Positions 9,219 to 17,819 of a stretch of 64,000 bases of DNA are shown in pieces. The translations under genes and the position numbers were made by a program. Every line of letters starts with the position of its first letter. Positions within the stretch are counted from its first letter, which is position 1. Under the pieces are notes generated by a model, which saw only the letters and a list, made by a program, of their open reading frames with translations, searched no databases and was not told the origin of the DNA. This DNA is from SZUA-547 sp963669265 (GTDB lineage Bacteria; Pseudomonadota; Alphaproteobacteria; Rhodobacterales; Rhodobacteraceae), in NCBI GenBank assembly GCA_963669265.1, contig OY769916.1, positions 3,988,132 to 4,052,131 on the forward strand. The letters run 5' to 3'.

Positions 9219-10574
9219 ATGCAGCTCACTGAAACCAAAGCCGAGGGCCTGAAGCGGGAGTATTCCGTGGTGGTCGAGGCCGCCCAGCTTGACGAGAAGA
9301 TCAACGACAAGCTTGAGGCGGTGCGCGCGGACTTCCAGATGAAGGGCTTCCGCAAAGGCAAAGCGCCGACGCCGCTGTTGAAGAAGATGTTCGGCAAGAG
9401 CCTTTTGGGCGAAGCCGTGCAAGAAACCGTCGACGGCGCCGTGCGCGACATCTTTGAGGAAAACGGCGATCGTCCGGCCCAACAGCCTGACGTAAAGATC
9501 GTCAATGAGGAATACGAGGAAGGCGACGATCTCAAAATCTCGGTCGCCTACGAGCGCCTGCCGGAGATTCCGGAAGCCGATTTCTCTCAGGTGAAGCTTG
9601 AGCGTCTGGTCGCCGCCGTCGAGGACACGGATATTGACGAGGCGGTCGGCAAGCTGGCTGAGAACGCCACCAACTTTGTGGCGGCCGAGGACGACGCCGA
9701 AGCCGCCGAAGGCGATCAGGTTGTGATCGATTTCCTCGGCAAGGTTGATGACGAGCCGTTCGAAGGCGGCGCGGCGGAAGACTATCCGCTGGTTCTAGGC
9801 TCCAACTCCTTTATCCCCGGTTTCGAAGAGCAGCTGACCGGCGTGAAGTCCGGCGAAGAGAGAAATGTCGAAGTCTCCTTCCCCGAGGACTACGGCCATG
9901 ACGCTCTGGCGGGCAAAGCCGCTGTCTTCGAGTGTAAGGTTAAAGAGGTGCGCAAGCCCGAAGCCGCGCCAATCGATGATGAATTCGCGAAGCGTTTTGG
10001 CGCCGAGTCTCTTGATGAGCTTAAGAAGCAAGTCTCCGAGCGCCTGACGGAAGAATACAAGGGCGCCTCGCGTTCGCTGCTGAAGCGCCAGCTGCTCGAT
10101 CAACTTGACGAGATCGTCAGCTTTGATCTGCCGGAAGGCATGGTAGAGGAGGAAGCCAAGCAGGTCGCGCACCAGCTTTGGCACGACGCCAACCCGGATG
10201 TGAACGATCACAATCACCCGGAGATCGAGGTCGAGGACGATCACACTGCGCTCGCCACGCGCCGCGTGCGCCTTGGCTTGCTGCTGGCCGAAGTGGGCCA
10301 GAAGAACTCGATCGAGGTCACCGAGTCCGAGGTGAACGCCGCCCTGATGCGTCAGGCCAGTCAGTATTCCGGCCGAGAGCGCGAATTCTACGAATGGGCC
10401 CGCTCCAACGAGCAGGTGCTGGCGCAGATCCGCTCTCCGATCTTTGAGGACAAGGTCGTCGACTTCGTTCTGGAAATGGCGAATGTCGATGACAAAACCG
10501 TCTCAAAGGATGAGCTGCAGGCGGCTTTGGAAGCGGTCGAAGCGGAAGATTCGGCTGAGAAAAGCGACGACTGA
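9219..10574 (+). CDS. tig: trigger factor, ribosome-associated chaperone and prolyl isomerase
   Basis: 451 residues, typical for the family. The ribosome-binding N-domain carries the signature GFRKGKAP at about residues 44-51. The central FKBP-type prolyl isomerase domain (about 155-245) includes VVIDFLGKVDDEPFEGG. The C-terminal domain is helical and acidic. The start at 9219 follows a GAGGAAG ribosome site. It helps nascent chains fold as they leave the ribosome. clpP, clpX and lon follow on the same strand, the conserved proteostasis block of many Proteobacteria. A short GC-rich hairpin lies in the leader at about 9178-9200. Confidence 0.97.
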   Translation: MQLTETKAEGLKREYSVVVEAAQLDEKINDKLEAVRADFQMKGFRKGKAPTPLLKKMFGKSLLGEAVQETVDGAVRDIFEENGDRPAQQPDVKIVNEEYEEGDDLKISVAYERLPEIPEADFSQVKLERLVAAVEDTDIDEAVGKLAENATNFVAAEDDAEAAEGDQVVIDFLGKVDDEPFEGGAAEDYPLVLGSNSFIPGFEEQLTGVKSGEERNVEVSFPEDYGHDALAGKAAVFECKVKEVRKPEAAPIDDEFAKRFGAESLDELKKQVSERLTEEYKGASRSLLKRQLLDQLDEIVSFDLPEGMVEEEAKQVAHQLWHDANPDVNDHNHPEIEVEDDHTALATRRVRLGLLLAEVGQKNSIEVTESEVNAALMRQASQYSGREREFYEWARSNEQVLAQIRSPIFEDKVVDFVLEMANVDDKTVSKDELQAALEAVEAEDSAEKSDD

Positions 10575-10599
10575 GCCCGTCGTCTTCAATCGATTGCGA

Positions 10600-10630
10600 A
10601 CGGCCGGCCATTGCGCCGGCCGTTTCCGTT
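10600..10630 (+). terminator. Rho-independent terminator after tig
   Basis: A perfect 9-bp stem (ACGGCCGGC with GCCGGCCGT, 10600-10608 and 10615-10623) and a 6-nt loop are followed by TTCCGTTT, 26 bp past the tig stop. Confidence 0.75.
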
Positions 10631-10750
10631 TCAGCGCCGTCCGGCCCCCCTTGCCCCTGCGCCGGACGATCACTAAGACAGGGAATGAACGGGCTCTAGC
10701 GACCCGTGACGCGAGACCAACTCAATGCCCCTCCCGAAAGGCCCGAGCAG

Positions 10751-11380
10751 ATGAAAGATCCCGTCGACGTCTATATGAACACGCTGGTGCCGATGGTGGT
10801 CGAGCAGACCTCTCGCGGTGAGCGCGCCTACGACATTTTCTCGCGCCTGCTGAAAGAGCGGATCATTTTTGTGTCCGGGCCGGTCCATGACGGGATGTCG
10901 ACGCTGATCGTCGCCCAGCTTTTGTTTCTTGAGGCGGAGAACCCGAAGAAAGAGATCGCGATGTATATCAACAGCCCCGGCGGCGTGGTGACGTCGGGCC
11001 TCTCGATCTATGACACGATGCAGTATATCCGGCCCAAGGTGCAGACGCTCTGCGTTGGGCAGGCGGCCTCTATGGGCTCGTTGCTGCTGGCGGCCGGAGA
11101 GAAGGACATGCGTTTCTCGCTGCCCAACAGCCGCATCATGGTTCATCAGCCGTCCAGCGGGTTCCAGGGCCAGGCCTCGGACATCGCCATCCACGCGCAA
11201 GAGGTGCTGGATCTCAAAAAACGCCTGAACCAGATCTATGTGGAGCATACCGGGCAGAGCCTGGAAGCGGTTGATGCGGCGCTGGATCGCGATAATTTCA
11301 TGACGGCGGAGCGCGCGATGGAGTTTGGACTCATTGACGAAATCGTAAGCGCCCGCCCTGAAACCGAAGAAGAGACGTGA
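10751..11380 (+). CDS. clpP: ATP-dependent Clp protease proteolytic subunit
   Basis: 209 residues starting MKDPVDVYMN, the usual alphaproteobacterial start; an in-frame GTG at 10706 would add 15 residues that lack family similarity. The catalytic triad is Ser107 (GQAASMGS), His132 (MVHQPS) and Asp181. ClpP forms the double-heptamer proteolytic chamber in the cytoplasm and is fed by ClpX, encoded next. The motif FQGQASDIAIHA is conserved in the family. Transcription from its own promoter is likely because a terminator separates it from tig. Confidence 0.97.
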   Translation: MKDPVDVYMNTLVPMVVEQTSRGERAYDIFSRLLKERIIFVSGPVHDGMSTLIVAQLLFLEAENPKKEIAMYINSPGGVVTSGLSIYDTMQYIRPKVQTLCVGQAASMGSLLLAAGEKDMRFSLPNSRIMVHQPSSGFQGQASDIAIHAQEVLDLKKRLNQIYVEHTGQSLEAVDAALDRDNFMTAERAMEFGLIDEIVSARPETEEET

Positions 11381-11552
11381 CTTCTGCGTGACGGCGGCCC
11401 GTTGGCGACGGGGGAACCGGCACGCGACGGTTAAATCTGGTTGAAACGCTAGCGCGTTGCATGGTCCTATGAGTTGTCGCTGGGATTCGAGCGGGCCAGA
11501 GAGGGACCGCATGCGCTAGATCGCGCTGAGTATGCGACGCCGGGAGAAGCGA

Positions 11553-12821
11553 ATGACGAAAACATCCGGCAGCGATTCGAAGAATACGCTCTATTGCTCG
11601 TTCTGCGGAAAGAGCCAGCATGAAGTGCGCAAGCTCATCGCCGGACCGACCGTGTTTATCTGTGATGAATGCGTCGAGTTGTGCATGGACATCATCCGTG
11701 AGGAGACGAAGAACAATCTCGTCAAATCCTCGGATGGCGTGCCCACCCCGCAGGAGATTTGCGGCGTGCTCGATGATTACGTGATTGGGCAGGCGATGGC
11801 CAAGCGCGTGCTGTCCGTCGCCGTGCACAACCACTACAAGCGCCTTAACCACGCGCAGAAATCCGGCGACGTGGAGCTGGCGAAGTCCAACATCATGCTG
11901 ATCGGACCGACCGGCTGCGGCAAGACGCTGTTGGCGCAGACGCTGGCGCGCATCCTGGATGTGCCGTTCACGATGGCCGACGCCACCACGCTTACCGAGG
12001 CGGGCTATGTCGGCGAGGATGTCGAGAATATCATCCTGAAGCTGCTGCAATCGGCCGACTACAATGTCGAGCGCGCGCAGCGCGGCATCGTCTATATCGA
12101 CGAGGTCGACAAGATCAGCCGCAAGTCCGACAACCCGTCGATCACCCGCGACGTATCGGGCGAGGGCGTGCAGCAGGCGCTTCTGAAAATCATGGAAGGC
12201 ACGGTGGCCAGCGTTCCGCCGCAGGGCGGCCGCAAGCATCCGCAGCAGGAATTCCTGCAGGTGGACACCACCAATATCCTGTTTATCTGCGGCGGCGCGT
12301 TCGCTGGGCTGGACAAACTGATCGCTCAGCGCGGCAAGGGCTCGGCGATGGGCTTTGGCGCCGACGTCAAAGCGGATGATGATCAAAAAATAGGCGATCT
12401 TCTGGCTACGCTGGAGCCGGAGGATCTGCTGAAATTCGGTCTGATCCCCGAATTTGTGGGTCGTTTGCCGGTGATCGCGACGCTGCGCGATCTGGATGAG
12501 GACGCGCTTGTCACCATCCTGACCGAGCCGAAAAACGCGCTGGTCAAGCAATACCAGCGCCTGTTCGATATGGAGAGCGTGAAGCTCAGCTTCACCGAAG
12601 AGGCGTTGCGCGCCGTGGCCAAGCGGGCCATCGAGCGCAAGACCGGCGCCCGGGGTTTGCGCTCCATCCTCGAGGACGTCCTGCTCGACACCATGTTCGA
12701 CCTGCCCAGCCTCGAAGGGGTTGAGGAAGTGGTGTTGAACGACGAGGTGATCACGGGCGGCGCGAAACCGCTCTACATCTACGCGGAAAGCCGGTCCGAA
12801 GCGCCCGCCAGCGCGTCTTAA
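11553..12821 (+). CDS. clpX: ATP-dependent Clp protease ATP-binding subunit ClpX
   Basis: 422 residues. The N-terminal zinc-binding domain has Cys15, Cys18, Cys37 and Cys40; Walker A is GPTGCGKT (118-125), Walker B ends in IDEVDK, and the pore and IGF-type ClpP-binding regions fall within the usual length. The start at 11553 follows GGGAGAAG; an upstream in-frame ATG at 11532 has no such site. ClpX unfolds tagged substrates and passes them to ClpP. In alphaproteobacteria ClpXP controls cell-cycle and stress regulators. Confidence 0.97.
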   Translation: MTKTSGSDSKNTLYCSFCGKSQHEVRKLIAGPTVFICDECVELCMDIIREETKNNLVKSSDGVPTPQEICGVLDDYVIGQAMAKRVLSVAVHNHYKRLNHAQKSGDVELAKSNIMLIGPTGCGKTLLAQTLARILDVPFTMADATTLTEAGYVGEDVENIILKLLQSADYNVERAQRGIVYIDEVDKISRKSDNPSITRDVSGEGVQQALLKIMEGTVASVPPQGGRKHPQQEFLQVDTTNILFICGGAFAGLDKLIAQRGKGSAMGFGADVKADDDQKIGDLLATLEPEDLLKFGLIPEFVGRLPVIATLRDLDEDALVTILTEPKNALVKQYQRLFDMESVKLSFTEEALRAVAKRAIERKTGARGLRSILEDVLLDTMFDLPSLEGVEEVVLNDEVITGGAKPLYIYAESRSEAPASAS

Positions 12822-12846
12822 GAAAACCGATCAGTCCAGAAAAATG

Positions 12847-12873
12847 ACGCGCCTCCTTGCCGGGGCGCGTTTT
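12847..12873 (+). terminator. probable terminator after clpX
   Basis: Stem ACGCGCC (12847-12853) pairs with GGCGCGT (12864-12870), and TTT follows. The T run is short, so termination may be partial. Confidence 0.6.
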
Positions 12874-13032
12874 CGCACCCATATGGCGTAGTCGAGATAG
12901 TCATTGGCCGCATTCCGGTTGTTGCGCTTGAAACTCGGGCGGCCACACGTCACGTTCTAATAAACGTCAAGGATAAAGCGCCGACTCGGCCCCGCCCAAT
13001 GGGGACCCGAGAGAGGCGCGATTGGAGGCTTC

Positions 13033-15447
13033 ATGGGCGAGACAAAAGCTGTGTCGGGCGGCGTTTATCCGGTGCTTCCGCTCCGGGATATTGTCGTTTT
13101 CCCACATATGATTGTGCCGCTTTTCGTTGGTCGCGAGAAATCCGTCCGCGCGCTTGAAGAAGTGATGCAGGACGACAAGCAGATCCTGCTCGCAAGCCAG
13201 CGCGAGGCGTCTGAGGACAACCCGACTCAGGACGACATTTATGTTGTCGGCACTGTGGCGAATGTCCTGCAGCTGCTGAAACTGCCGGACGGCACGGTCA
13301 AGGTTCTGGTCGAGGGGCAGGCGCGCGCCAGCATTAAATCCTATACCGACCGCGAAGAGTTTTTCGAGGCGGACGCTGAGCTTATGGAAGACAGCGCGCA
13401 GGAGCCTGAGGCCGTCGAGGCGCTCAGCCGCTCCATCGCCGAAGAGTTCGAAAAATACGTCAAGTTGAACAAGAATGTCCCGCAGGAGGTTGTCGCCTCG
13501 ATCAGCCAGATCGAGGATCCCAGCCGATTGGCGGACACCATCGCCGGGCATCTGGGCGTAAAACTCAGCCAGAAGCAGGAACTGCTTGAAGTCACGGATG
13601 TGGCCGAGCGGCTTGAGAACATCTACGGCCTGATGCAGTCCGAGATTTCGGTGCTGCAGGTCGAGAAGAAGATCAAATCCCGCGTCAAACGCCAGATGGA
13701 GAAGACCCAGCGCGAGTACTATCTGAATGAGCAGATGAAAGCCATTCAGCGGGAGCTCGGAGAGGGTGAGGACGGCCGCGACGAGACGGGTGAGATCGAG
13801 GACCGGATCGAAGCCACCAAACTGTCGAAAGAGGCCAAGGAAAAGGCGCTGGCGGAGCTGAAAAAGCTGCGCCAGATGTCTCCGATGTCGGCCGAAGCGA
13901 CGGTGGTGCGCAATTACCTGGACTGGATGCTCTCGATCCCGTGGGGCAAGCGCTCCCGCGTCAAAAAGGATCTGAACCGCGCCGAGGCGGTGCTGGACGA
14001 CGATCATTTTGCGCTTGAGAAAGTCAAAGAGCGGATCGTCGAGTATCTGGCTGTGCAGCAGCGCGCCAAGAAGATGAAGGGCCCGATCCTGTGTCTGGTC
14101 GGCCCTCCGGGCGTCGGCAAGACCTCGCTTGGCAAATCGGTCGCCCGCGCGACCGGGCGTGAGTTCATTCGCATCTCGCTCGGCGGCGTCCGGGACGAGG
14201 CGGAGATTCGCGGCCATCGGCGGACCTATATCGGCTCCATGCCGGGCAAGATCATCCAGTCGATGAAGAAGGCCAAGACGGTCAATCCTCTCATCCTGCT
14301 CGACGAGATCGACAAGATGGGCCAGGACTTCCGGGGCGATCCCGCCAGCGCCATGCTCGAGGTTCTTGATCCTGAGCAGAACGCTGCCTTCTCGGACCAC
14401 TACATGGAGGTCGAATACGACCTGAGCCATGTGATGTTCATCACCACGGCGAACACGATGAACATGCCGCGGCCGCTGTTGGATCGGATGGAGGTTATCC
14501 GGCTCTCCGGCTACACCGAGGATGAGAAGATCGAAATCGCCATCCGCCATCTGCTGCCCAAGCAGTTGAAGGCGCATGGGCTAAAGGACGCGGAGTTCTC
14601 GTTGGAGGATGACGCGCTGAAGACGCTCGTCCGCACCTATACCCGCGAAGCTGGCGTTCGGAACCTTGAGCGCGAGCTGGCCAAGCTGTGCCGCAAGGCG
14701 GTGACGGTGCTGGTGAAAGGCGACGCAGACACGCTGAACGTCTCCGAGGACAAGCTCGAAGAACTGCTCGGCGCGCCGCGGTTCAAGTACGGTCTGGCCG
14801 AGGAGAAAGACCAGGTCGGAGTCGTCACTGGACTGGCCTGGACGGAAGTCGGCGGCGACCTTCTTTCCATCGAGGCTTTGCGTCTGCCCGGCAAGGGCCG
14901 GATGAAGACGACCGGCACGTTGGGCGACGTGATGAAGGAGTCGATCGACGCGGCGGCGTCCTATGTGCGCAGTCAGGCGCCGGCGATCGGCGTGAAGCCG
15001 ACCCGGTTCGAGAAGATCGACATCCATGTGCATGTGCCTGAGGGCGCGACGCCGAAAGACGGCCCATCTGCAGGCATCGCGATGGTGACGTCGATCGTTT
15101 CCGTGCTGACTGACATCCCGATCCACAAGGATGTGGCGATGACGGGCGAGGTGACGTTGCGCGGCAACGTGCTGCCGATCGGCGGATTGAAAGAGAAGCT
15201 TTTGGCGGCCCTTCGTGGCGGGATCAAGACCGTGCTGATCCCGAAGGACAACGTGAAGGATCTGCCGGAGATTCCGGACAACGTCAAAGAGGGGCTGGAG
15301 ATCATCCCCGTGGAGACGGTCCGTCAAGTGCTCGACATCGCGCTGACCCGTCAGCCCGAGCCGATCGAGTGGGATGAGGAAGAGGAGCTGGACGGCGCCT
15401 CGGCCTCAAGCTCCGGCTCGAAAGAGGGCGGCATACGCGCGCACTGA
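13033..15447 (+). CDS. lon: ATP-dependent protease La (Lon)
   Basis: 804 residues, usual length for LonA. There is an N-terminal LAN domain (from about residue 10, VLPLRDIVVFPHM), a coiled-coil stretch, an AAA+ domain with Walker A GPPGVGKTS and Walker B LLDEIDKM, and a C-terminal protease domain with the Ser-Lys dyad Ser679 (DGPSAG) and Lys722 (GLKEKLL). It degrades misfolded and regulatory proteins in the cytoplasm. GGAGG precedes the ATG. It lies in a row with tig, clpP and clpX but is bounded by terminators on both sides, so it is probably an independent unit. Confidence 0.97.
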   Translation: MGETKAVSGGVYPVLPLRDIVVFPHMIVPLFVGREKSVRALEEVMQDDKQILLASQREASEDNPTQDDIYVVGTVANVLQLLKLPDGTVKVLVEGQARASIKSYTDREEFFEADAELMEDSAQEPEAVEALSRSIAEEFEKYVKLNKNVPQEVVASISQIEDPSRLADTIAGHLGVKLSQKQELLEVTDVAERLENIYGLMQSEISVLQVEKKIKSRVKRQMEKTQREYYLNEQMKAIQRELGEGEDGRDETGEIEDRIEATKLSKEAKEKALAELKKLRQMSPMSAEATVVRNYLDWMLSIPWGKRSRVKKDLNRAEAVLDDDHFALEKVKERIVEYLAVQQRAKKMKGPILCLVGPPGVGKTSLGKSVARATGREFIRISLGGVRDEAEIRGHRRTYIGSMPGKIIQSMKKAKTVNPLILLDEIDKMGQDFRGDPASAMLEVLDPEQNAAFSDHYMEVEYDLSHVMFITTANTMNMPRPLLDRMEVIRLSGYTEDEKIEIAIRHLLPKQLKAHGLKDAEFSLEDDALKTLVRTYTREAGVRNLERELAKLCRKAVTVLVKGDADTLNVSEDKLEELLGAPRFKYGLAEEKDQVGVVTGLAWTEVGGDLLSIEALRLPGKGRMKTTGTLGDVMKESIDAAASYVRSQAPAIGVKPTRFEKIDIHVHVPEGATPKDGPSAGIAMVTSIVSVLTDIPIHKDVAMTGEVTLRGNVLPIGGLKEKLLAALRGGIKTVLIPKDNVKDLPEIPDNVKEGLEIIPVETVRQVLDIALTRQPEPIEWDEEEELDGASASSSGSKEGGIRAH

Positions 15448-15469
15448 TCCGCCTGTTGAGAGTATCGGA

Positions 15470-15498
15470 AGGGCCGTCCTGCGGGACGGCCCTTTTTC
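15470..15498 (+). terminator. strong Rho-independent terminator of lon
   Basis: A perfect 10-bp stem AGGGCCGTCC / GGACGGCCCT with a 4-nt loop and a run of five T, 22 bp after the lon stop. It also faces the end of the convergent TetR gene. Confidence 0.9.
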
Positions 15499-15519
15499 GT
15501 TGCTGGATCGTCTGACGGC

Positions 15520-16077
15520 TCAGAGGTCGATGGTCTCACCGGTCACGCCCTGAACGATTTCCATCGCGGCGACGTCAAAGCCGGAGGGAACGCCAAGCCC
15601 CCTCCGGGCGATCAGCGCGCCTTCCAGGCCCGCTAGCAATGCAAGCGCTTTGGACAAGCGAGCATCCGCATTTGGCTCTAAGTCGGTCAGCGCATTCTCC
15701 AGCCAGTCGAGATTACGCTTGAAGAAGTCGCGGGTCGCCTTTGCAACCGGCTCTGGCAGCGCGTTGATTTCAGCCGCCATCATGCCGCAGAGACACATCT
15801 TCCCGTCGTTCTGAGAAGACGATCTGAAGGCGCCGACATAGGCGTTGAGCGCGTCTTTCAGCGATGCTGTTTTTGGATCGGGCAGGGCGTCGAAGAAGCG
15901 GTCCGTATATCTCTCCGCCAACGCTTTTCCCAAGTCGCCCTTGGTGGGGAAGTGATAGTGGATCGATGCGCTCTTGATCCCGATTTCCGAGGCGATGTCG
16001 CGGAAACTGAACCCGTTATAGCCGCCGCCCCGCGCCGCGTTCTCCGCCACATCCAGTATCTTCTCTTCAGTGCCCAT
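15520..16077 (-). CDS. TetR/AcrR-family transcriptional regulator
   Basis: 185 residues. The N-terminal HTH is typical of TetR: EEKILDVAENAARGGGYNGF, then FRDIASEIGIKSASIHYHFPTKGDL, where the recognition helix ends in YHF. The C-terminal ligand domain has a CLCGMMAAEI segment seen in AcuR-like regulators that sense small electrophiles or acids. It is divergent from an SDR-cupin pair, and two similar palindromes lie between the genes. It is likely a repressor of itself and of the pair; the ligand is unknown. Confidence 0.88.
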   Translation of the reverse strand: MGTEEKILDVAENAARGGGYNGFSFRDIASEIGIKSASIHYHFPTKGDLGKALAERYTDRFFDALPDPKTASLKDALNAYVGAFRSSSQNDGKMCLCGMMAAEINALPEPVAKATRDFFKRNLDWLENALTDLEPNADARLSKALALLAGLEGALIARRGLGVPSGFDVAAMEIVQGVTGETIDL

Positions 16078-16103
16078 CGTCGCCTCAGCAAAGAAAATTC
16101 AAC

Positions 16104-16117
16104 CTGTCGATAGATAG
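16104..16117. promoter_or_regulatory. candidate TetR operator, proximal to regulator gene
   Basis: CTGTCGATAGATAG is an imperfect palindrome (extended CCTGTC/GATAGG) and matches the second site at 16158-16171 at 11 of 14 positions. It lies 27 bp upstream of the TetR gene. Confidence 0.5.
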
Positions 16118-16157
16118 GACTTGAATGCAAGTCCGGCAATCTTATCTTGAATTCTAC

Positions 16158-16171
16158 CTATCACTAGATAG
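16158..16171. promoter_or_regulatory. candidate TetR operator, proximal to SDR gene
   Basis: CTATCACTAGATAG has perfect 5-bp arms (CTATC/GATAG) around a 4-bp centre and resembles the site at 16104. It lies 22 bp before the SDR start and just upstream of an AAGGAG ribosome site, where a bound repressor would block transcription. Confidence 0.55.
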
Positions 16172-16192
16172 AATTTTAGAAGGAGAAAAGAC

Positions 16193-16942
16193 ATGGACAC
16201 GGCGCTTATCATCGGAGGCTCAAGCGGGATGGGCCTTGAAACTGCTCGGAAATTGGCGGCGGAGGGCGCGGAGATTGTGCTGGTCGGCCGTGATCAAGGT
16301 AAATTGGACCACGCGGCGACCTCTATCGATGGGCAGGTAGAGACGGTAGCGCTCGATTTGCGGGATTTTGAGGCGGTTGAGCGCTTCTCGACGGCGCTTG
16401 AACGGCGCGAGACGCCGATCACCAAGCTGGTGAACGCGGCGGGGGTTTTCAGCCCCAAACCGTTTCTCGAGCATGGCATGGACGACTACGACGCCTATCA
16501 CGATCTCAACCGCGCGTCGTTTCGCATCACGCAAGCGGTGGCAAAACGAATGGCCGAGGCCGGCGGCGGCGCCATCGTCAATATCGGATCGATGTGGGCG
16601 AAGCAGGCGATTAAGGCCACGCCGTCATCAGCCTATTCCATGGCGAAGGCGGGGCTGCATGCGATGACCCAGCATCTGGCGATGGAGCTTGGCGACCAGA
16701 ATATCCGGGTCAACGCCGTCTCTCCGGCGGTGGTGGTCACACCGATTTATGGCGCATTCATCGATCCGGACGCCATCGAGACCACTCTGACGGACGGGTT
16801 CGACGCCTTCCATCCGGTGGGACGGGTCGGCCGGACGGATGACGTGGCCGACGTGATCGCGTATCTCCTGTCTGACAAGGCTGGCTGGGTGACCGGCGCC
16901 AACTGGGATGTGGATGGCGGCGTCATGGCCGGCCGGAACTGA
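16193..16942 (+). CDS. short-chain dehydrogenase/reductase (SDR)
   Basis: 249 residues, classical SDR length. The NAD(P) site is IIGGSSGMGLETA near the N-terminus (a variant of TGxxxGIG with Gly-Gly-Ser). The catalytic residues lie in SSAYSMAKAG (Tyr-x3-Lys) with an upstream Ser in NIGSMW. AAGGAG precedes the ATG. The C-terminal pattern GWVTGANWDVDGG is typical. The substrate is unknown. It is followed by a cupin gene 10 bp downstream in the same unit and is probably controlled by the divergent TetR gene. Confidence 0.9.
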   Translation: MDTALIIGGSSGMGLETARKLAAEGAEIVLVGRDQGKLDHAATSIDGQVETVALDLRDFEAVERFSTALERRETPITKLVNAAGVFSPKPFLEHGMDDYDAYHDLNRASFRITQAVAKRMAEAGGGAIVNIGSMWAKQAIKATPSSAYSMAKAGLHAMTQHLAMELGDQNIRVNAVSPAVVVTPIYGAFIDPDAIETTLTDGFDAFHPVGRVGRTDDVADVIAYLLSDKAGWVTGANWDVDGGVMAGRN

Positions 16943-16952
16943 GGACAAGACG

Positions 16953-17627
16953 ATGCGCGTAAACGCGGATTTCACCAAAACAGTCACCATTCCCGCCTCG
17001 GCGCGGGAATGGGTCGCCTCGCCCGCAGCGGGGGTTGAGCGGGCCATGCTGGACCGGATCGGCGGCGAAGTCGCCCGCGCCACCACTATTGTGCGCTTCG
17101 CGCCAGACTCCTATTTCGACAGCCACACCCATACCGGGGGCGAGGAATTTATCGTCCTAAAGGGCGTCTTCTCAGACCAGTATGGCGACTTCCCTGAAGG
17201 CTCCTATGTCCGCAACCCGATCGGCACCGCGCACAAGCCGCATACGGAAGACGGCTGCGAGATCTTCGTAAAACTCTGGCAATTCGACTCCGCGGATGAC
17301 CGGCAGTTTTCGGTGGATATGAATGCCGCTAAACTGGTGGCGACAGAGGAGGGCGACCGAGCGGCGATCCTCCATCAATTCGGCGATGAGCATGTTTCGC
17401 TGCGAGAGGCGCGGGCCGGGTCGTCGGCGAAGGTCCCATTTTCGGGAGGCGGGGAAATCCTGCTGCTGCAAGGGGATCTGACGGTCGACGGTCAGGACCT
17501 GGAGGAGGGCGGCTGGACGCGCCTGCCGGTCGGCTCGACGGCGCGGCTCGAGTCCGCTGCCGGCGCACGCTATTGGCGCAAGACCGGGCATCTGCTGCAG
17601 CCGCCCGCCGAACCAAGCACAACTTGA
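16953..17627 (+). CDS. ChrR-like cupin domain protein
   Basis: 224 residues with two cupin-like halves. The first has the metal-binding pattern SHTHTGGEEFIVLKG and later GTAHKPH, as in ChrR-type cupins (cupin_7). The second half (LLLQGDLTVDGQDLEEGGWTRLP) is a degenerate cupin lacking the histidines. The protein lacks the N-terminal zinc anti-sigma domain of true ChrR, so it is a stand-alone cupin, perhaps an oxidative or electrophile stress enzyme. GAGGAC precedes the start. It forms an operon with the SDR gene. Confidence 0.8.
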   Translation: MRVNADFTKTVTIPASAREWVASPAAGVERAMLDRIGGEVARATTIVRFAPDSYFDSHTHTGGEEFIVLKGVFSDQYGDFPEGSYVRNPIGTAHKPHTEDGCEIFVKLWQFDSADDRQFSVDMNAAKLVATEEGDRAAILHQFGDEHVSLREARAGSSAKVPFSGGGEILLLQGDLTVDGQDLEEGGWTRLPVGSTARLESAAGARYWRKTGHLLQPPAEPSTT

Positions 17628-17666
17628 CGCGGGGCGCGTCGGAGTGAATAAACCGCATCTGGTTCA

Positions 17667-17742
17667 GGGCGGTTAGCTCAGTTGGTAGAGCGCCTCGTTT
17701 ACACCGAGGATGTCGGGAGTTCGAGCCTCTCACCGCCCACCA
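17667..17742 (+). tRNA. tRNA-Val (anticodon TAC), integration target
   Basis: 76 nt with encoded CCA. Acceptor stem GGGCGGT with ACCGCCC, anticodon stem CCTCG/CGAGG, loop TTTACAC (anticodon TAC), T-loop TTCGAGC. The gene is intact; its 3' half from 17694 on is repeated at 29011, so it is the attachment site of the adjacent element. Confidence 0.97.
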
Positions 17743-17762
17743 TGATTTCAATGGGTTAGCGG
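17694..17762. repeat. attL, 69-bp direct repeat in tRNA-Val
   Basis: This 69-bp stretch, from the anticodon stem of tRNA-Val to 20 bp past its CCA, is identical to 29011-29079. Bases flanking it differ (C/T before, A/C after), which fixes the ends. The integrase gene begins 57 bp away, as is usual for tRNA-targeting elements. Confidence 0.93.
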
Positions 17763-17819
17763 ATTTTTCCGCTTCGTAAGTTCCCAATGAATCGGACGAG
17801 TTCCCAAATCTTGTTCTGT

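Noticed and set aside
12927..12950. Heat-shock (sigma-32) promoter before lon
   Set aside because: A CTTGAA is present at 12927-12932 but no matching -10 element lies at a proper distance.
12967..14577. 536-codon minus-strand open frame opposite lon
   Set aside because: Antisense to a fully recognisable lon gene with catalytic dyad and ATPase motifs; no independent features.
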